Shown: piece by piece, positions 24,395-33,581 of the stretch | Numbering within the stretch: the stretch's first letter is position 1 | Layout: each line of letters starts with the position of its first letter | Source: Thermincola carboxydiphila | GTDB taxonomy: Bacteria; Bacillota; Thermincolia; Thermincolales; UBA2595 | Assembly: GCA_016841725.1 (NCBI GenBank) | Contig: JAENYP010000014.1 | Coordinates: forward strand, 1 to 64,000 | Reading direction: 5' to 3' | DNA length: 64,000 nt | The notes under the pieces: generated by a model | What the model was told of the DNA's origin: nothing | Database searches by the model: none | Seen by the model: only the letters and a program-made list of their open reading frames with translations | Translations under genes and position numbers: made by a program

Positions 24395-27097
24395 ATGGCT
24401 GACAACGTAACCCTTACCATAAACGGCCGGAAGGTGACGGTCCAGGCGGGGATAACCGTACTGGAGGCTGCTCAGCAGAATGGGATAGACATCCCGACCT
24501 TCTGTCATGACCCTGAGCTGTCCAAGCCAGGGGCATGCCGGATATGTGTGGTTGAAATAAAGGGCTGGCGCAATCTTCCGCCTTCATGTGTAACCGCGGT
24601 TACTGAGGGTATGGAAGTAGAAACCGAATCAGAAGCCGTAGTGGAAGCCCGGCGAACCATCCTGGACCTGCTCCTGGCCAACCATCCGCAGGACTGTATG
24701 ACCTGCCAGAAGTTCGGGGACTGCCGGCTGGCTGATTATGCATACAGGTATGGGCTGAGGAAGACCACTTTTATTGGAGAACAAACCAATGTGCCGGTTG
24801 ACGAATCCAGTGCGGTAATCACCAGGGATGTTAATAAGTGCATTCTCTGCGGCAAATGTGTCCGTGTCTGTGCTGAGATAGTGGGCCGTAATGTGGTTGA
24901 TTTTGTTTCCCGCGGTTTTACTACAATAGTAAGCCCGGCCCTTGAAATGGGACTGGGTGAGAAAGAAGCCGGCTGTGTAAACTGCGGCAGTTGTGTTGCC
25001 GTTTGTCCGGTAGGAGCCCTGACAGAGAAAAATATGCAGGGTATCGCCCGCCCATGGGAAGTTGAAAAGGTCAAGACAACCTGTCCGTACTGCGGCTGTG
25101 GCTGTAATTTTGATCTTAATGTTAAAGACGGAAAGGTTGTGGGTGTAACCTCCAACCCGACCAGTGCAGTCAATGGCCGGCATCTTTGTGTCAAAGGCCG
25201 TTTCGGCTATGACTTTATCCACAGTTCTGACCGCCTGACACTGCCGCTGATCAAAAAAGGCGGCAAAGATGGCGATTTTGTTGAGGTTTCCTGGGATGAA
25301 GCCATCAGGTATGTGGCTTCCAGGCTGAAAGAAATCAAGGAGGAAAATGGCAGTGAAGCTATGGGGATACTCAGTTCCGCCCGCTGCACCAATGAGGAAA
25401 ACTACCTCATGAACAAGCTGGCACGGGTGGCTTTGGGTACCAACAATATAGACCACTGCGCGCGTCTCTGACACTCCGCTACTGTTGCCGGTCTGGCAAC
25501 TTCATTTGGGAGTGGCGCAATGACTAATTCCATTGGAGAAATCAGTGAATGTGATTATCTCTTTGTAATCGGTTCGAATACCACTGAGACCCACCCCATA
25601 ATTAGCCTTCAAATGAGAAAAGCTGTCAGTCGTGGGGCCAAACTGGTGGTAGTTGACCCGAGAAAAACTGAAATAGCTGAACTTGCCGATGTGCATGTTC
25701 CCCTGAGACCGGGGGCCAATATTCCGCTGCTTAATACGATGTGTAATGTAATCATTGCCGAAGGACTGTATGACAAGGAATTTGTGGCCAACCGCACCGA
25801 AGGCTTTGAAGAACTGAAGTTAGCTGTGGAAAACTTTACCCCGGAGAATTATACCGGTATCATTGGTGTTCCGGCAGAAACTATCAGGGAAATTGCCCGC
25901 GGCTATGCCAAGGCGGGCAGTGCGGCAATCTTCTATACGATGGGGATTACCCAGCATACTTCCGGTACCAATAACGTCCTGGCTGTCGCTAACCTGGCAA
26001 TGCTGACAGGTCAAATAGGCAAACCCAGCAGCGGCGTGAACCCCCTCAGGGGCCAGAACAACGTTCAGGGCGCTTGCGATATGGGGGCGCTGCCAAATGT
26101 GTTCCCCGGATACCAGGGGGTTGCTGTTCCGGAGAATGTTGAAAAATTTACCAAGGCGTGGGGCGTTCCTCAGTCCGCTAAAGCTGGTCTTACTGTTGGT
26201 GAGATGATGGATGCAGCCCACCATGGTGACATGAAAGCAATGTATATCCTTGGTGAGAACCCTATGCTCAGTGACCCGGATATCACTCATGTCCAGCAGG
26301 CTCTGGAAAATCTGGAATTCCTGGTTGTCCAGGATATCTTCCTGACAGAAACCGCCATGCTGGCTGATGTGGTCCTGCCTGGAGCCAGTTTTGCCGAGAA
26401 AGACGGTACCTTTTCCAATACCGAGCGCCGCGTGCAGCGTGTACGTAAGGCAATTGAGCCACTGGCCGGCAAGGCTGACTGGGAGGTTATCTCAGAAGTC
26501 CTTACTGCATTGGGATATCCCCATGAGTATGGCAGCGCCTCTGAGATATTTGATGAGGCCGCCAGGGTCACCCCGCAGTATGCTGGTATCTCCTATGCCC
26601 GCCTTGAGGAAAAAGGCCTCCAGTGGCCGTGCCCCAATACGGAGCATCCGGGGACCATTTACCTTCATGATGGTAAATTCTCCCGCGGTCTGGGCAAGTT
26701 TACCGGGGTAGACTTTGAACCTCCGGCAGAGCTGCCGGATGAGGAGTACCCGTTTGTACTCAACACGGGACGCCGCTTGTATCATTATCATACAGGCACG
26801 ATGACCCGCCGGACCAAAGGGCTGAATACCATCTATAGTGAGGAATCTATCGAAATAAATCCTGCAGATGCGTGCAAACTGGGCATCAGTGACGGTGAAC
26901 TGGTTAAAGTCAGTTCCCGCCGCGGTTCAATCAGCGTTAAGGCCCAGGTTACCGATATGATACAGCAGGGTATGGTATTTACTTCATTCCACTTCGCTGA
27001 AGCTCCGGTCAACTTCCTGACAAACAGTGCGCGTGATTCTATTTGCAAGATACCTGAACTGAAGGTAGCTGCGGTTAAGGTGGAAAAAGTAAGCTAA
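24395..27097 (+). CDS. fdhA: Selenocysteine formate dehydrogenase catalytic subunit
   Basis: Oxidises formate or reduces CO2 at a molybdo- or tungstopterin centre. The reading frame contains TGA at 25469-25471 (residue 359) in the context CARL-U-HSATVAGL, the formate dehydrogenase selenocysteine motif, with a SECIS hairpin directly after it. Read through, the protein has 900 residues: [2Fe-2S] (C37, C47, C50, C64), HPQDCMTC site, two ferredoxin motifs, Fe4S4 CPYCGCGCNF, the catalytic domain, and a C-terminal molybdopterin-dinucleotide-binding domain. Simple ORF calling would split it in two. Confidence 0.95.
25469..25507 (+). promoter_or_regulatory. Bacterial SECIS element in fdhA
   Basis: After the TGA, GTTGCC (25484-25489) pairs with GGCAAC (25495-25500) around a GGTCT apical loop. 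The apical loop is identical to the key GGTCT of the E. coli fdhF SECIS, and its distance of about 18 nt from the TGA is as expected for SelB binding. Confidence 0.88.
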
Positions 27098-27109
27098 AAT
27101 GTAATATGG

Positions 27110-27228
27110 ACAGGGGTAGATGAGTTCCGTGTTCCGGAACACATCTACCCCTGTTATATTTAACATTTTAGTGGCTCAAAAATGATAAACCCTCTACATT
27201 TAAGCTGTTCCGGCTAAGTAGAGGGTTT
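27110..27228 (+). terminator. Two terminator-like hairpins after fdhA
   Basis: ACAGGGGTAGATG (27110-27122) pairs with CATCTACCCCTGT (27142-27154), followed by TTATATTT. A second stem, AAACCCTCTAC (27187-27197) with GTAGAGGGTTT (27218-27228), follows. Together they separate the formate dehydrogenase operon from the convergent lipoprotein gene and could act bidirectionally. Confidence 0.75.
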
Positions 27229-27317
27229 ACTATTATATAGAAGAGTTTGGGTTGAGTAACTGCAAAATCGAAATGGTTTTGGATTATTAATTTAGATATA
27301 TAAAACACGGTTCCAAG

Positions 27318-27536
27318 TTAATTAGAATTTAATAGACGTAATTCGAATTGTTCTTTATTTCCATTCCATTCCACAGATACCTTTATAATTTCATCCTCTT
27401 TTAATAGAGCAATAATGAGTTGAGCCTTCCAATGTTGACTTTCACCAACAAAAGTTAAAGTATCGGTACTGATATTTGACTTGCTACATCCTGAGACTAA
27501 GAGAAATGTTAGTAAAACCAATATTATTCGACGCAT
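27318..27536 (-). CDS. Small lipoprotein of the GESxHW type
   Basis: The 72-residue product has a signal peptide and lipobox (LTFLLVSGC, Cys17). After the cysteine come FVGESQHWKAQL and VSVEWNGNKEQFELRL. The same two blocks, FEGESSHWTASY and VTLEWNGMSETLEL, occur in the lipoprotein at 53522, which has about 65 extra residues between them. They are thus paralogues. Function unknown. Confidence 0.7.
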   Translation of the reverse strand: MRRIILVLLTFLLVSGCSKSNISTDTLTFVGESQHWKAQLIIALLKEDEIIKVSVEWNGNKEQFELRLLNSN

Positions 27537-27626
27537 TTAATAAGTCACTCTCCATTACTAATATATGTTTTAATTAGAATTAAGGTGGCTCAAGTTAAGG
27601 TGATTAACCCAAGCCATCGTTGGTAT

Positions 27627-28167
27627 TTAGCACGAGAGTACACTCCAACCACCAGTCACTTTGGTTAAATCATAATAATTAATACCACCGATAGTACTTG
27701 TGGTCCAATATATTGTGGAATAAGCCGTAACACCACCGGTCTTGTCCTTCCCATCATCAGTTAGTGACCCCATAATGTAAAACGTTTTTGGGAATAGGTC
27801 TACGTAAAGTATCAAATGAGTTAGTCAAATCCGGAGTTTCAGCAAAAAAAGTTGTTGCATATGTGTATAAATACTCTCCATCTTTAATTTCTTCAATTCT
27901 TAACAACTGGTCTGTACTCAAAACGTCTAATGTAATTTCTTTGCCTTTATCATTCTTTACTTTAGCTTTTGATACAAACTTAACTTTGCCATTTGAGTCA
28001 GTAATTTTTAACAAAGCACGTTCATGTAGCTCCTTTAAGTCGGTGAATTCTTTTGCTTCGAAAACAATTTTACCCCCTTGTTCAGCCGCAAAACTAAAAG
28101 GAGCCACTCCAATCACTAATAACAGAATAATTATTAGGGTCAAAAATTTTTTTTGAATTTCCTCCAT
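27627..28167 (-). pseudogene. Frameshifted secreted protein of unknown function
   Basis: The first 125 codons encode a signal peptide (FLTLIIILLLVIGVAPFSFA) and a soluble region ending LTNSFDTL. The frame then runs into RRPIPKNVLHYGVTN and stops. In the next frame, starting at about the same point, YVDLFPKTFYIMGSLTDDGKDK and TIYWTTSTIGGINYY continue plausibly to GGWSVLSC. A one-base shift near 27800 explains this. It may also be a truncated relative of longer secreted proteins. Confidence 0.55.
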
Positions 28168-28182
28168 ATTTTATAATAGGCT

Positions 28183-28262
28183 CTCGGCATTCGCCGAGTC
28201 AGATGGCACAAGGCTTTGCTTGAACCATCTATATTGAATTCCTCCTACTTTTCGGTAGGGGG
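28183..28262 (-). promoter_or_regulatory. Three adjacent hairpins upstream of the secreted-protein gene
   Basis: CTCGGC/GCCGAG (28183-28198), AGATGG/CCATCT (28201-28230) and CCTCCTAC/GTAGGGGG (28241-28262). On the minus strand they form a leader immediately before the gene at 28167. No known riboswitch consensus was recognised. The last could be a terminator of an upstream unit. Confidence 0.4.
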
Positions 28263-28440
28263 ATTTCGTTTTATTAAGCACCCAACTGGAAACTCTGATT
28301 GGAAATTTTCTTTCAAAACATGCTCAAAAACACTTGGCTTTTTGAAAACACCCATATAATCGCCGTGGAAGGAATTATTTTCCTTACTAACAACATTTGG
28401 GGTGTTTGTTGTGAAACCTGTTGTTACTCTGCACGAAACT

Positions 28441-28932
28441 TAACAAGAATTTGTCATCGAACAACTGCATCAACACTATTCCGGCGGGCTGCTCGTTCTT
28501 GTTAATAAGGACTGGCCCCATCCCCGCATCTATTCTCAACCAGACTGCAATTCCGGCTGGGACAGCTCAGAACGCTATTTTAACGGATACCACCTGTACA
28601 TGCTGACTGCAGCAACCAGTCCGTATGACTTGCCGTTGTATCCACGTCTGCACCCTGCTTCCCGACACGATGCAGTAAGCTTTGTCGTCAACTCGGTTGA
28701 GTTTTCGCAACGTTTCACCTTGGGCATGGTGGACAAGATTCTACTCGACGCTGCCCATGATGCCGGGCCCATCTATGACCTCTTACTCCACCAGAATATT
28801 GAACCGTTTATCGATCTTAATGTGCGCGGCACCAAGAACCTGGAAATTAACTGCAATATTAAGATTTCACCCGCTGGCATCCCGATTTGTTCCCGTGGAA
28901 AGAAGATGAAGCATGATGGCTTACTTAAATAA
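28441..28932 (+). pseudogene. DDE-type transposase fragment
   Basis: A continuous frame without a good start: FVIEQLHQHYSGGLLVLVNKDWPHPRIYSQ, then LPLYPRLHPASRHDAVSFV, KILLDAAHDAGPIYDLL and IEPFIDLNVRG. The LLDAAHDA and EPFIDLN blocks match catalytic regions of DDE transposases common in Peptococcaceae. The N terminus is cut off by an in-frame TAA and the C terminus ends early at KMKHDGLLK. Inactive remnant. Confidence 0.65.
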
Positions 28933-29097
28933 ATATATATGGAAAAATGTTTATAATTTACGTATAAGCAGATATTTGTCCATCCCTAATTTCAACTCAA
29001 AAAATGCCCAGAAGAATCAGGGCATCAGGGATTCACTTGGGATAATTGCCTCATTCTACGATCGACTTTGGATGATAGCAAAGAAAAACCTGACTTT

Positions 29098-29330
29098 GAT
29101 AAAGGAAACATAGCTGCAATTGACTTGGGCGAGATATACACCATAGCGTCTATTTGCATCGATGGCCAGAACATTATTGTCACCGTAGGTATGGTCAATA
29201 AAGCGGCTCCATAATAAAAGGGTAGGGGAGTTATTCCACAAACTAAGCAAATGCGTCAAGGGTAGCCGACAATGGAGCCGATAAGCATGCTTTTCGGTAA
29301 ACAAAATTCAAATCCCCGAGACAACCGGAT
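29098..29330 (+). pseudogene. TnpB (IS200/IS605-type) remnant
   Basis: One frame gives NIAAIDLGEIYTIASICIDGQ, matching the RuvC-I AAIDLGEIHP segment of TnpB proteins. About 30 codons later a different frame gives HKLSKCVKGSRQWSR, matching the following KLSKCKKGSRRWRRL segment. Stops and frameshifts intervene, so it is a decayed copy. No end sequences or omega RNA region were identified. Confidence 0.5.
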
Positions 29331-29376
29331 ATTTTGTTAATTCAGATTACAAATATGTACGTTAAGTGGTGTATCG

Positions 29377-29617
29377 TTCCAGAGAAACAACTAGGCTTTT
29401 TAATCTTCCGGATGATTTTAACTTTAAAGATGGCTTGACCGTCATCTTTGAGCAGTTGAAAAACCGAGTGGACTACAAAGTAGGCTGAATCTTGGCTAAA
29501 ACTATTAAAGAAAAGCTACTGGCGTCCTCGGCGAAAGATGTTCGGTTGGCTGTTAAGGAGGTGAAAAAGACAGTCATTTTCGGGGTTTTATGTGGCATAC
29601 CCTTTCTTGATATTTTG
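29377..29617 (+). pseudogene. Two gene fragments cut by palindromic repeat copy C
   Basis: A frame ending FEQLKNRVDYKVG stops at 29490. A second frame begins at TTG 29492 (MAKTIKEKLLASSAKDVRLAVKEVKK, then TVIFGVLCGIPFLDILL) and runs straight into palindromic repeat C at 29618. This suggests the repeat inserted into an existing gene. Neither fragment is recognised. Confidence 0.35.
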
Positions 29618-29785
29618 CTGTGGGAAATGACTCTTGAATGTGGTGAGGTGTTGTGCAAGATTTTCCTGGCACTGCCGCCGTTGTGAGTCTTGGCTGCCGG
29701 GGGGGTGGCAGTTTAGACTCACAGGCGGCAGTGCGGAAAATCGGTACAACACCTCACCACATTTACCTATAGTCATTTCCCACAG
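29618..29785. repeat. Palindromic repeat element, copy C (168 bp)
   Basis: Ends are perfect 15-bp inverted repeats, CTGTGGGAAATGACT (29618-29632) and AGTCATTTCCCACAG (29771-29785). The arms continue GAATGTGGTGAGGTGTTGT and complement, then GGCACTGCCGCC and GGCGGCAGTGC, with a short GAGTCTTGGCTGCC core. It is intermediate in length between copy A and copies B and D. Confidence 0.85.
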
Positions 29786-29941
29786 CTACCTATACAGAGC
29801 AAGAGTATAATGTCATAATACCGCGATAACTTATTTCCCCCGCCATTTTATTTTTTAGGCATTCGACAAACCTGATTTTATATAATAGGTTTGAGCAAAC
29901 CGGAGCAGTCCAAAAAAATAATATTAAAAAGGCGGGTAGCT

Positions 29942-30499
29942 ATGGATATTTGTTTTCATTACAGTGATGTTGAAGGACAAAAAAACCTGTTAAATTCTCT
30001 GACGACACTTTCAATGGGTTACCATGAACTGGTAATTGTATGTGTGGGGACCGACCGGGTATCAGGTGACAGTCTGGGGCCCATGGTAGGTACCTTCCTG
30101 CTGGAAGAATGCAGGTATGCCAATGTTTACGGTACTCTGGACAGGCCGGTACACGCCCAAAACCTTGATGTAACTATTGAAAGCATAAACCACCTGCATG
30201 CTGATGCCTTTGTGATAGCAATAGATGCCTGCCTGGGCAGGGCAATGAATGTCGAAAAGATTACTTTTGCCAGAAAACCGTTAAGACCGGGAACCGGGGT
30301 GTCCAAGAACCTGCCTGAGATAGGGAATGTGAATATCCAGGGAATTGTCAATATTGCCGGGTTCATGCCCCAGATGGTGATTCAGAATACCAGGATGAAT
30401 ACTATTTACAATATGGCCAAGGTAATATCCGGAACCCTTGCCCAAACGGTTATTGCCCATAAAAACATTTTTCCTGTTTACAGGTTGAAACAGGCGTGA
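29942..30499 (+). CDS. yyaC: YyaC-type spore protein
   Basis: The 185-residue product shows VIVCVGTDRVSGDSLGPMVG, LDRPVHAQNLDVTI and AIDACLGRAMNVEKI, the conserved blocks of YyaC, a sporulation protein related in fold to the GPR germination protease and hydrogenase maturation proteases. It marks the organism as a spore former. ATG at 29942 follows AAGGCGGG. Confidence 0.9.
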   Translation: MDICFHYSDVEGQKNLLNSLTTLSMGYHELVIVCVGTDRVSGDSLGPMVGTFLLEECRYANVYGTLDRPVHAQNLDVTIESINHLHADAFVIAIDACLGRAMNVEKITFARKPLRPGTGVSKNLPEIGNVNIQGIVNIAGFMPQMVIQNTRMNTIYNMAKVISGTLAQTVIAHKNIFPVYRLKQA

Positions 30500-30516
30500 A
30501 GGTCGGAAATCCTCTC

Positions 30517-30551
30517 AATGCAGCTATCCTTTTTCAGGATGGCTGCATTTT
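30517..30551 (+). terminator. Rho-independent terminator after yyaC
   Basis: AATGCAGC pairs with GCTGCATT and ATCCT with AGGAT, loop TTTTC, followed by a short T-run. Confidence 0.8.
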
Positions 30552-30725
30552 GCGTTCATTTCTCTAATGCATTAAACAAAGTAGTATTACCTGGATACAT
30601 TTAGTAGTATTAAGGGAATTAAAGATTGAATTAAGAAATTGGAGGAAAATTGTCAATGATTGTAGAAGTATTCAATTAAATTCTAGAAGATTTAATTAAC
30701 CTGATAAGAAAAAGGTGGCATTACC

Positions 30726-32837
30726 GTGGGTTTTATTACACAGTCCAGAAGGGAACTAAATAGGCTTAGCATGAGAACCAAGGTCATAGTTATGTTCCTG
30801 GTAATTATGGGTGTCTTTGTCTACCGGATAAGTTCCTCGACTCATCACTATATTGTGGAACTCCAGGGTGAGGACAAAGTAAACGAAATTTTGAGTTTTG
30901 CCCACAGCTACCTTTACAGCAGCACCGACAGCTTTTCCTTAAAAACAGATTTATTAGCCCGGGAAATTAACCATATTGGCCCAAATGTCGATACATTTCG
31001 GATGGTATGCCGGGAGTCAAAAACCTGGGATCGGCCCCTCAGACCTGACCTGGTGTTTTACATAGATACCGGAGGGAATATATTATTTTCCTGCAACCGG
31101 ACTTATAGTTCGAGTGATTATCCCGGGATCAAAAACAGTTTTATGTCCCTGCAGGCTGTGCAAAAAGGGCTCAAGGGCCAGAGTGTCAGCGGTTTTGACA
31201 TTATTCCAGCTGATGTTCTCTCGGCAGAAGGCCTGTTGGATATGATTAAGGTTCCGGTTGTGCCGACACCGAATTCCAGGGGGGTTAAATATCCGGTGGA
31301 AGAACGTGCCATGGCTATGTTTTCGGCTAAACCTGTTTATCTTAGCGGTCAAATGCATGGGGTCTTTGTGACGGCACGTATTCTTAATAACAGGTTTGAC
31401 ATTGTTGACCGGCTCAACAGTGAATATAATATCAGTGCTACAATTTTTATGGACAACATCCGCATTTCTACAACAGTTCCCGATAAAGAAGGCAAAAGGG
31501 CCATGGGTACCCTGCTGTCAACGCCGGTGGAAGATACGGTCCTGGTTAAGGGAGAAAAGTATCTGGGGCGGGCTTTTGTGGTAAATGACTGGTATGTTAC
31601 TGCATATGAGCCTATTCGGGATATTAACAACAGGGTCATCGGTTCCCTGTATGTTGGTCTGAAAGAGGCGCCACTGCTGCAGATGCAGCACGAGATGGAT
31701 AACGAAATCAAGATTACCCTGGCAGTTCTTACTCTTATTTTTGTTTCAGCCCTGTACTGGCTGTACAGGTCTATAGTGATACCACTGCAAAGCATGTCGG
31801 CTTCAGCTATCAGTTTTGCCAGGGGTGAACTGGAAGTCCAGATCCCCACAGATAACCCCAACAGGTGCTGGATTATTAAGCAGTGCGAGTTTCCCGAATG
31901 TCCGGCATATAACAGCCCAAATCTTAAATGCTGGCTTGTACCCAAGACCAGATGCTGTGAATCCGGTAAAGGTAATCATCAGGGGGACGCCTGCAGTCGC
32001 TGCACGATTTACCGGCAGCTGGCAGGTAATGAAATCGAGCAGCTTGCTGATGCATTCAATTATATGGCAGCATCCATTCAGGAGTATACCCATTCCCTTT
32101 ATGAGCTGAACCTTGAGCTTGAAGGTAAGAACGATGAACTCACAGATCAGAGGGATGAACTGGAGTGCCAGAAACAACAGTTAATGGCGCTTAACCAGGA
32201 ACTGGAGGCTTCCCTGAAGGCCATTGATGACAGCCAGAGTATAATTTACGCCCTTGCTGTTGCTGTTGAGGCCAAAGACCCTTATACCAGGGGGCATTCC
32301 GAGAGAGTTGCAGAGTTCAGTGTCAGGCTTGCCGATGCTTTGGGATTATATACCCGCGATTTTGGCATAATCAGGGGGGCTGCCCTGCTGCACGACATTG
32401 GTAAAATTGGAATTAGCGGCTCAATTCTCCGAAAGCCGGGTTCACTGACCGGTATAGAGTTTCAGCAGGTAAAAAAACACCCGGGAATCGGTGAACGTAT
32501 TTGCCTGTCCCTGAAGTTTGCCAGGGATATGCTGCCAATAATCAGGCACCACCATGAGCGCTTTGACGGAAAGGGTTATCCCGACGGCCTGAAGGGAGAA
32601 AAGATACCCCTGATGGCAAGAATAGTGGCTGTGGCTGATGCCTTTGATGCCATGACTTCTGACCGCCCGTACCGGCCCGGGATGACTGTTGATGAGGCTC
32701 TTAATGTACTTGGTGAGGGCGCCGGTTTTCAATGGGATGCTGAACTAGTGGCTGTTTTTATTAATATGATAAGGGAAAGTGGCAGTGTTGACCTTGTTGC
32801 CATAGCCCTTGAACGTAAAGATCAGGATATAAATTAG
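30726..32837 (+). CDS. Membrane sensor HD-GYP c-di-GMP phosphodiesterase
   Basis: A 703-residue sensor. A transmembrane helix at about 19-36 precedes a large extracytoplasmic Cache-like domain (to about 330), a second helix (about 331-350) and a HAMP-like region. A cysteine-rich insert lies in the latter (CWIIKQCEFPECPAYN, LKCWLVPKTRCC, CSRCTIYRQ), resembling the two-CW domain. A coiled coil precedes the C-terminal HD-GYP domain: LLHDIGKIGI, HHERFDGKGYPDGL, ADAFDAMTSDRPYR. It likely degrades c-di-GMP. GTG start at 30726. A 9-codon leader ORF (30650-30679, TTG start, SD GGAGG) lies upstream. Confidence 0.88.
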   Translation: MGFITQSRRELNRLSMRTKVIVMFLVIMGVFVYRISSSTHHYIVELQGEDKVNEILSFAHSYLYSSTDSFSLKTDLLAREINHIGPNVDTFRMVCRESKTWDRPLRPDLVFYIDTGGNILFSCNRTYSSSDYPGIKNSFMSLQAVQKGLKGQSVSGFDIIPADVLSAEGLLDMIKVPVVPTPNSRGVKYPVEERAMAMFSAKPVYLSGQMHGVFVTARILNNRFDIVDRLNSEYNISATIFMDNIRISTTVPDKEGKRAMGTLLSTPVEDTVLVKGEKYLGRAFVVNDWYVTAYEPIRDINNRVIGSLYVGLKEAPLLQMQHEMDNEIKITLAVLTLIFVSALYWLYRSIVIPLQSMSASAISFARGELEVQIPTDNPNRCWIIKQCEFPECPAYNSPNLKCWLVPKTRCCESGKGNHQGDACSRCTIYRQLAGNEIEQLADAFNYMAASIQEYTHSLYELNLELEGKNDELTDQRDELECQKQQLMALNQELEASLKAIDDSQSIIYALAVAVEAKDPYTRGHSERVAEFSVRLADALGLYTRDFGIIRGAALLHDIGKIGISGSILRKPGSLTGIEFQQVKKHPGIGERICLSLKFARDMLPIIRHHHERFDGKGYPDGLKGEKIPLMARIVAVADAFDAMTSDRPYRPGMTVDEALNVLGEGAGFQWDAELVAVFINMIRESGSVDLVAIALERKDQDIN

Positions 32838-32875
32838 ACTTTACCCATTCTTTGGCGTTTTTTTGGTGAATTATA

Positions 32876-32915
32876 AAACCTCCTCTGGCGTACTAGTTAC
32901 AAAGGGGGTTTTTTT
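32876..32915 (+). terminator. Terminator-like hairpin abutting the next start codon
   Basis: AAACCTCC (32876-32883) pairs with GGGGGTTT (32904-32911), followed by a T-run directly before the ATG at 32916. The GGGGG of the stem is also the only SD of the next gene, so the hairpin could both terminate and mask the ribosome site. Confidence 0.6.
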
Positions 32916-33446
32916 ATGATTATAATAATCAGGAAAATCAGGTTACTGATACTTGCTGCAGCGCTAATTATGACAGCCGCAGGTTTTGCCGTTTTGCAGA
33001 ACTATGATATCGGCACAGGCGCTGAAGAAATGGATTACCGTGTTTTTGTGGCCGGCATAGGGACAGTTGCGGGGAAATGGTGCGGACAGGCGGGAATCGC
33101 TGTGATCGGTGTGGAAACCAGACCGGCGGTTGAGGAGGACATGGAACTGAAAATTATTGACCTGCTGGTAGCCAACAGCGCCAAGACGCAGCTGGACTTT
33201 GACCCTGATATAAGTGTTACCGTGAAAGATGGCAAAAAATATGGGCTGCAGGGTTCAACTCAGCCCCAGGTAGCGATAAAACCGGGCACACTCTCACAGG
33301 GGACTATCATAATCAGTATTCCCAAAGGTATTCCGGACACTGACTGCTCTCTTGAAATCAGAGGAGGAAGTTTAAAAGGCGGGGTAACGCTCCCACTAAA
33401 GGTGATTAAAGTAGAGTATAAAACCCCGGATACTGGCAAGAATTAG
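32916..33446 (+). CDS. Anchored extracytoplasmic protein, unknown function
   Basis: The 176-residue product has an N-terminal hydrophobic segment (LLILAAALIMTAAGFAVL) and a soluble remainder rich in beta strands (VAIKPGTLSQGTIIISIPKG; LKGGVTLPLKVIKVEYK). It may fold as an Ig-like or DUF4352-like domain but no family is recognised. Lies between the HD-GYP gene and selA. Confidence 0.6.
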   Translation: MIIIIRKIRLLILAAALIMTAAGFAVLQNYDIGTGAEEMDYRVFVAGIGTVAGKWCGQAGIAVIGVETRPAVEEDMELKIIDLLVANSAKTQLDFDPDISVTVKDGKKYGLQGSTQPQVAIKPGTLSQGTIIISIPKGIPDTDCSLEIRGGSLKGGVTLPLKVIKVEYKTPDTGKN

Positions 33447-33581
33447 AAGTACAGGGAATTAATCTGTCAAAACGGATTGCCGTAAAAAGGAAATAAGGCG
33501 GTATTGTAGAAATAAATCATATTGAAGATAAATGGTAATATTGCGAGATTTAGCGAGAACAAATGGAGTTAGGGGTATTAT

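Noticed and set aside
28299-28606. Two short plus-strand frames upstream of the DDE fragment
   Set aside because: They overlap the transposase remnant in other frames and show no family features.
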